Positions 60,811-64,000 of a stretch of 64,000 nucleotides of DNA are shown piece by piece. How positions within the stretch are numbered: position 1 is the first letter of the stretch; the number at the start of each line of letters is the position of its first letter. The stretch spans positions 1-64,000 of the forward strand of contig JAHALF010000010.1 of the NCBI GenBank assembly GCA_018371275.1, read 5' to 3'. Source of the DNA: Clostridiales bacterium (GTDB taxonomy: Bacteria; Bacillota; Clostridia; Lachnospirales; CAG-274). Both the position numbers and the translations under genes were made by a program. Under the pieces are notes generated by a model. The model searched no databases and was not told the origin of the DNA. It was given only the letters and a program-made list of their open reading frames with translations.

Positions 60811-63354
60811 TTAACTATTTAATGTTTTTAAAAGCATTTCACCAATACCTACATTGTATCCTGCACAGCCATAAATAACTTTTTCATTATTATTAAATAC
60901 AATAGCTAATGGTAGCTTTTTATCTGTAATGTCTAGGTCATTATAAATTTTATCTATATTGTAACCATCTTTTTCTATAAATATATTAAGATTTGGAACA
61001 ACCTTTAAAGTTCTTGTTAAAGTTGGGTCACTTAAATCTTTAATATCTCTTAATATTAATATAGTATTTACATTTTCATCATTATATTTATCACTAGATT
61101 CTCTTATTTCATTTAAGAGGTGTTCTGTTGGTTCCATACCAACGTGCAACCAAGCAACAATACCTTTTTTATTATTAAGTGCTTGTAAAAGAGTTGTTTT
61201 ATTATCATCTGTATCAAAAATAGTTCTATCTTCTATATCTATCTCTTTACCTGTATGTTTAATTTGTGGTAAATGTAATTCTATTTCAGATGTTTTATTT
61301 TCTAAAACTTTAACAAATAATACTTTAACCATATTAGTTTCATCAGGACGTCTATTAGCTAAAACTATACGGTAATTTCCAACTTCTACATTATATTCTA
61401 CTTTATCATCTTCCCAACTTATGTTATCTAAATCTAAAGTTGTATAATGTCCATTTTCTAACTTACCTAAAGTATAATTTTTATAATATTCATAAGTAGT
61501 ATCATCACCTTTTTTAAGAACCAACATACCTTTTTTTACATCTTTTTTAGGCTCTTTATAAATGTGCACCCACTCACCATTATTATAATATACTACTTTA
61601 CCATCAGCTTTATCCATTTTAGCAGCTATACCCAAACTTCTTAATATGGCAACTGTAACAATAGCTTTAGAAACTTTATTTACAAGTTTAGATTTTAAAG
61701 CACCTACTGGAGATGTAGTTAAATTTGTATATTCACTTATACCATATTGAGTAATATTAGATTCTACAAATTTGGCTACTTCTAATGGATTATTAGTAAT
61801 TTCATTTTTTATATCATCTGATAAAATATTTGGTATATCCTTTTTATATAAAGTAATATTTTCATTCCAAACACGAGGATTTAAAAGATTTTCTACAAAA
61901 ATTTCTTTTTCATATTTATCTTTATATTTAATACTTTCTTCTATATTTTCCATTAATATAGTATATGTTATATCAGATAAATCTTTTTCTCTTAAAGCTT
62001 TTAAAAGTAATACTTTATACTCTAAAATATCTTTTGTAGTTTCGTCTTCTAAGAATTTTTCTATTTCTTTATAATTTCCTCTAGCTAAAGGCATAATTTT
62101 TTCAATATCTTCTTGCATACAATCAAATTTTAAACTATATTTTTTAGCTGTTTCTTCATTATAAAATGTAGATTCAAATTTTCTTCTAATATTTAAAGCA
62201 TCTTCATTTCTTCTAGACTGTTCTTTTTCTTGTTCTTCTGTAAGTTTTTCTTCTTCATCAACTCCACCCTTAGCTGGTGTCATTTCGAGTTCAAAACTTT
62301 CAGTTTCTTCTTTAATACTATCAAATGTTAAAGTTAAATTTTTAACTTCGTTTACATCTATTTTTTTATAAATATAACTTTCATCATTGTATACAAAAAC
62401 AAATAGATCTCCTAATCCTGTTACAAAAGTAACCTCTCCATTATCATCTGTTACAAGTGTAGCTATTGGAAAGAATTCACAGTAATTTACTACTTCAAAA
62501 CCAACATTAATATTTTTAAGTGGATTATTATCTTTATCAACTATTTTAACTTTTATTTCTTTAGTTTTAGCATAGTGATGTAAAACATTTATTTCAGTAA
62601 CCATATCTGTTTGTTTAGTTATTATTTCATTACCTACTGTATCACAAAATACTCTATTGTGAATAAGAGGTGCTTTAGATGCTGGTAATCTAAACCAACC
62701 TGTATTTAATCTAATTTCTGGTTCACAAGCACCTAAAAAGTGCCATTTGCCATCTGCCAATACTTCAACCCAGGCGTGATTATCATCACAATGAGCCCAA
62801 CGAGGAGCATAACATTGTCTTGATGGTAAACAAACACTTCTAAGAGCAGCTACTAAAAATGTAGATTCTTCACCGCATCTGCCATAAGCATTTCTAACAA
62901 CTGTTAAAGGAGATGCTGTTCTATTATCAGTAGCTTTATATGTAGCTTTAGAAAAAGCCCAATAATTTACCTCTATAATAGCATCATACATTGATAAGTC
63001 TTTAATTTTAGGATAGAGCTCATCAAAAAATATTTCACAAAAATATTCTATATTTTCATTATTTATTCTATATTGTAAAACATAGTTTAAAAAATCTATA
63101 TTACTAATAGATTTACCCCATGGCATTAAATTACGTACTTTTAAAGAATGTCTTACAAACTTTAAAAATAACTGTGGAGAATAATCTGCCATATCTGTAA
63201 GGGGCATATAAGCATAAAGATATTTTAAACAAAAACTTTCATCTTCATTACAATCTTTTAAAACTTCTAATATTTCATTTTTTATAGTTTCACACTTATT
63301 ACAAGCATTTTCAAATTTTAATTTAATTTTTTCTTGTTCTAATGAAGTAAGCAT
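60811..63354 (-). CDS. transglutaminase-like multidomain protein, carbohydrate cluster
   Basis: 847 residues, no signal peptide. A helical N-terminal region (1-~125) leads into a transglutaminase-like core with Cys160 in 'YGRCGEESTFL' and His193 in 'CDDNHAWVEV'; the third residue is probably Glu in 'FLGACEPEIR', where Asp is usual. A carboxypeptidase-regulatory-like beta domain follows (about 262-345: 'IKVKIVDKDNNPLKNINVGFEVV', 'VTDDNGEVTFVTGLGDLFVFVYN'). Next come a charged helical stretch (~360-560) and a second transglutaminase-like trace ('SPVGALKSKLVNKVSKAIVTVAILRSLGIAAKMDKADG'), and the C-terminal ~120 residues resemble a thioredoxin/peroxiredoxin-like fold without the active cysteines ('IVAWLHVGMEPTEHLL...LPLAIVFNN'). 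The substrate is unknown. Confidence 0.75.
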   Translation of the reverse strand: MLTSLEQEKIKLKFENACNKCETIKNEILEVLKDCNEDESFCLKYLYAYMPLTDMADYSPQLFLKFVRHSLKVRNLMPWGKSISNIDFLNYVLQYRINNENIEYFCEIFFDELYPKIKDLSMYDAIIEVNYWAFSKATYKATDNRTASPLTVVRNAYGRCGEESTFLVAALRSVCLPSRQCYAPRWAHCDDNHAWVEVLADGKWHFLGACEPEIRLNTGWFRLPASKAPLIHNRVFCDTVGNEIITKQTDMVTEINVLHHYAKTKEIKVKIVDKDNNPLKNINVGFEVVNYCEFFPIATLVTDDNGEVTFVTGLGDLFVFVYNDESYIYKKIDVNEVKNLTLTFDSIKEETESFELEMTPAKGGVDEEEKLTEEQEKEQSRRNEDALNIRRKFESTFYNEETAKKYSLKFDCMQEDIEKIMPLARGNYKEIEKFLEDETTKDILEYKVLLLKALREKDLSDITYTILMENIEESIKYKDKYEKEIFVENLLNPRVWNENITLYKKDIPNILSDDIKNEITNNPLEVAKFVESNITQYGISEYTNLTTSPVGALKSKLVNKVSKAIVTVAILRSLGIAAKMDKADGKVVYYNNGEWVHIYKEPKKDVKKGMLVLKKGDDTTYEYYKNYTLGKLENGHYTTLDLDNISWEDDKVEYNVEVGNYRIVLANRRPDETNMVKVLFVKVLENKTSEIELHLPQIKHTGKEIDIEDRTIFDTDDNKTTLLQALNNKKGIVAWLHVGMEPTEHLLNEIRESSDKYNDENVNTILILRDIKDLSDPTLTRTLKVVPNLNIFIEKDGYNIDKIYNDLDITDKKLPLAIVFNNNEKVIYGCAGYNVGIGEMLLKTLNS

Positions 63355-63366
63355 ATAACCCTCCTA

Positions 63367-64000
63367 CTATAAATCGTATATTTCTGTTCTACCATCTGCT
63401 TGTATAGAAATTTCTCTCTTTTTATCTTGACTAAGCACTCTCATTTCAAATGTATGCTTTGTAACCTCAATAATAGGCTCAATATCTATCTTTTCACCAT
63501 TTAATAGTTCTTCCAAATCTGTTGTAAAATATCCTTTTGTATCATATAAAGCATGTTGTTTATAATACAATTTTCTAAGCTCCCATTTTAAAAGCTCATC
63601 ATTTGGTATATCACATTTTTCTCCATTTTCAGTAAAGAATAAAAATCCCCAAAGCTCTGGATAATGGATATTAATAAGACCTGTTGGTGCCCATACCCAG
63701 TTATCTTCTGGATAAGGAGAATTTGTTTCTGGATTTATTTGTTTTTTATATTCTCCATTATCTTTATCTACTCTCCAATGTACCCTTGAAAAGTTTAATC
63801 TATAATATTCCCCTACTTTTGGATTTCTACTTTCTTTAGCTGTCTCTTTTAAAGCCGCAAATGGCATAACAACTTCTACTGACCATTTTTTATTATCTGC
63901 ATTAGGATTATTAAGCTCTCCATCTATATAAACAGCAGTTTGCATACCGTGTATATCGTATCCATTTACTGGTTTACCTCCAAAATCTCTATAAGGTTTT
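63367..64000 (-). CDS. CBM9-like carbohydrate-binding protein, partial (cut by window end)
   Basis: Open to the right window edge; 210 residues are visible, with the start outside. The internal sequence 'GMQTAVYIDGELNNPNADNKKWSVEVVMPFAALKE' (in parts), 'YRLNFSRVHWRVD' and 'WVWAPTGLINIHYPELWGFLFF' is typical of the carbohydrate-binding family 9-like domain found in hydrolases and standalone proteins. An ATG lies at 63945, but the frame runs on upstream with matching family sequence ('PYRDFGGKPVNGYDIHG'), so it is internal. It is 12 bases upstream of the transglutaminase-like gene, with which it probably forms an operon. Confidence 0.8.
   Translation of the reverse strand, partial: KPYRDFGGKPVNGYDIHGMQTAVYIDGELNNPNADNKKWSVEVVMPFAALKETAKESRNPKVGEYYRLNFSRVHWRVDKDNGEYKKQINPETNSPYPEDNWVWAPTGLINIHYPELWGFLFFTENGEKCDIPNDELLKWELRKLYYKQHALYDTKGYFTTDLEELLNGEKIDIEPIIEVTKHTFEMRVLSQDKKREISIQADGRTEIYDL

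Noticed and set aside
1..64000. CRISPR arrays, insertion sequences, prophage, tRNA or rRNA genes
   Set aside because: None recognised: no regular direct repeats, no transposase or integrase motifs, no tRNA cloverleaf noticed by eye; a tRNAscan or covariance scan was not possible.

Overview
The window is AT-rich (codons end mostly in A/T) and reads as the chromosome of a low-GC, spore-forming anaerobe of the Clostridia, probably in or near the Lachnospirales. The main clues are a YlbJ sporulation membrane protein, a SpoVAE channel protein, Gram-positive cell-division genes (sepF, ylmH, yggT), flavin-dependent ThyX, an Isc-type cluster with IscR, and AAGGAGG-like ribosome binding sites. The family-level placement is inference. 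No rRNA, tRNA, CRISPR array, prophage or insertion sequence was recognised.

Layout: 1-2.2 kb, the 3' part of a secreted or surface repeat protein interrupted by an in-frame stop near the window edge. 2.7-3.8 kb, an isolated PD-(D/E)XK-like nuclease candidate. 4.3-9.0 kb, rlmD, mnmA, iscU, iscS and iscR. 9.2-10.0 kb, a small tail-anchored peptide and a GNAT acetyltransferase. 10.2-17.6 kb, one long leftward run: hlyD-like, yggS, sepF, yggT, ylmH, dnaX, ybaB, recR, thyX. 17.7-20.4 kb rightward: ylbJ, an RluA-type pseudouridine synthase and rnhA. 20.5-27.8 kb: the lower glycolytic genes eno, gpmI, tpiA, pgk and gap, with two small rightward genes in between. 27.9-37.8 kb: two membrane peptides, purL, tgt, an RlmL-like methyltransferase, a PTS-IIC-like protein, a small spore-type peptide, rbgA and rplS. 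37.9-39.5 kb: an NhaC-type antiporter.

The most unusual part is 39.7-53.6 kb. Eight tightly packed leftward genes lie under one recognisable promoter (TTGATA-N17-TATAAT) and end at a long hairpin. They encode three Hsp70-type ATPases with intact nucleotide-binding motifs (one fused to a von Willebrand A domain), a fourth Hsp70 whose catalytic motifs have decayed, a long helical protein ending in a GrpE-like domain, a TPR protein, a large helical/TPR-like protein and a beta-sandwich protein. The locus has no J-domain protein and no CIRCE operator. It looks like a dedicated Hsp70/exchange-factor machine of unknown client, distinct from housekeeping DnaK-DnaJ-GrpE.

The right end holds a CobD/HisC-like PLP enzyme and a GltD-like flavoprotein (53.6-56.0 kb), then the rpsU-yqeY unit facing the ylxM-ffh-rpsP-khpA unit across two near-consensus promoters (56-59.3 kb). 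It ends with an orphan spoVAE and a carbohydrate-related leftward cluster: a CBM9-like protein cut by the window end, a transglutaminase-like multidomain protein and a GH130 glycoside phosphorylase.

Several genes too short for routine ORF calling were read directly: rpsU (56691-56867) and four small peptides (9202-9372, 27938-28036, 36115-36273, 56047-56172). All family assignments come from motif reading; no database search was run.
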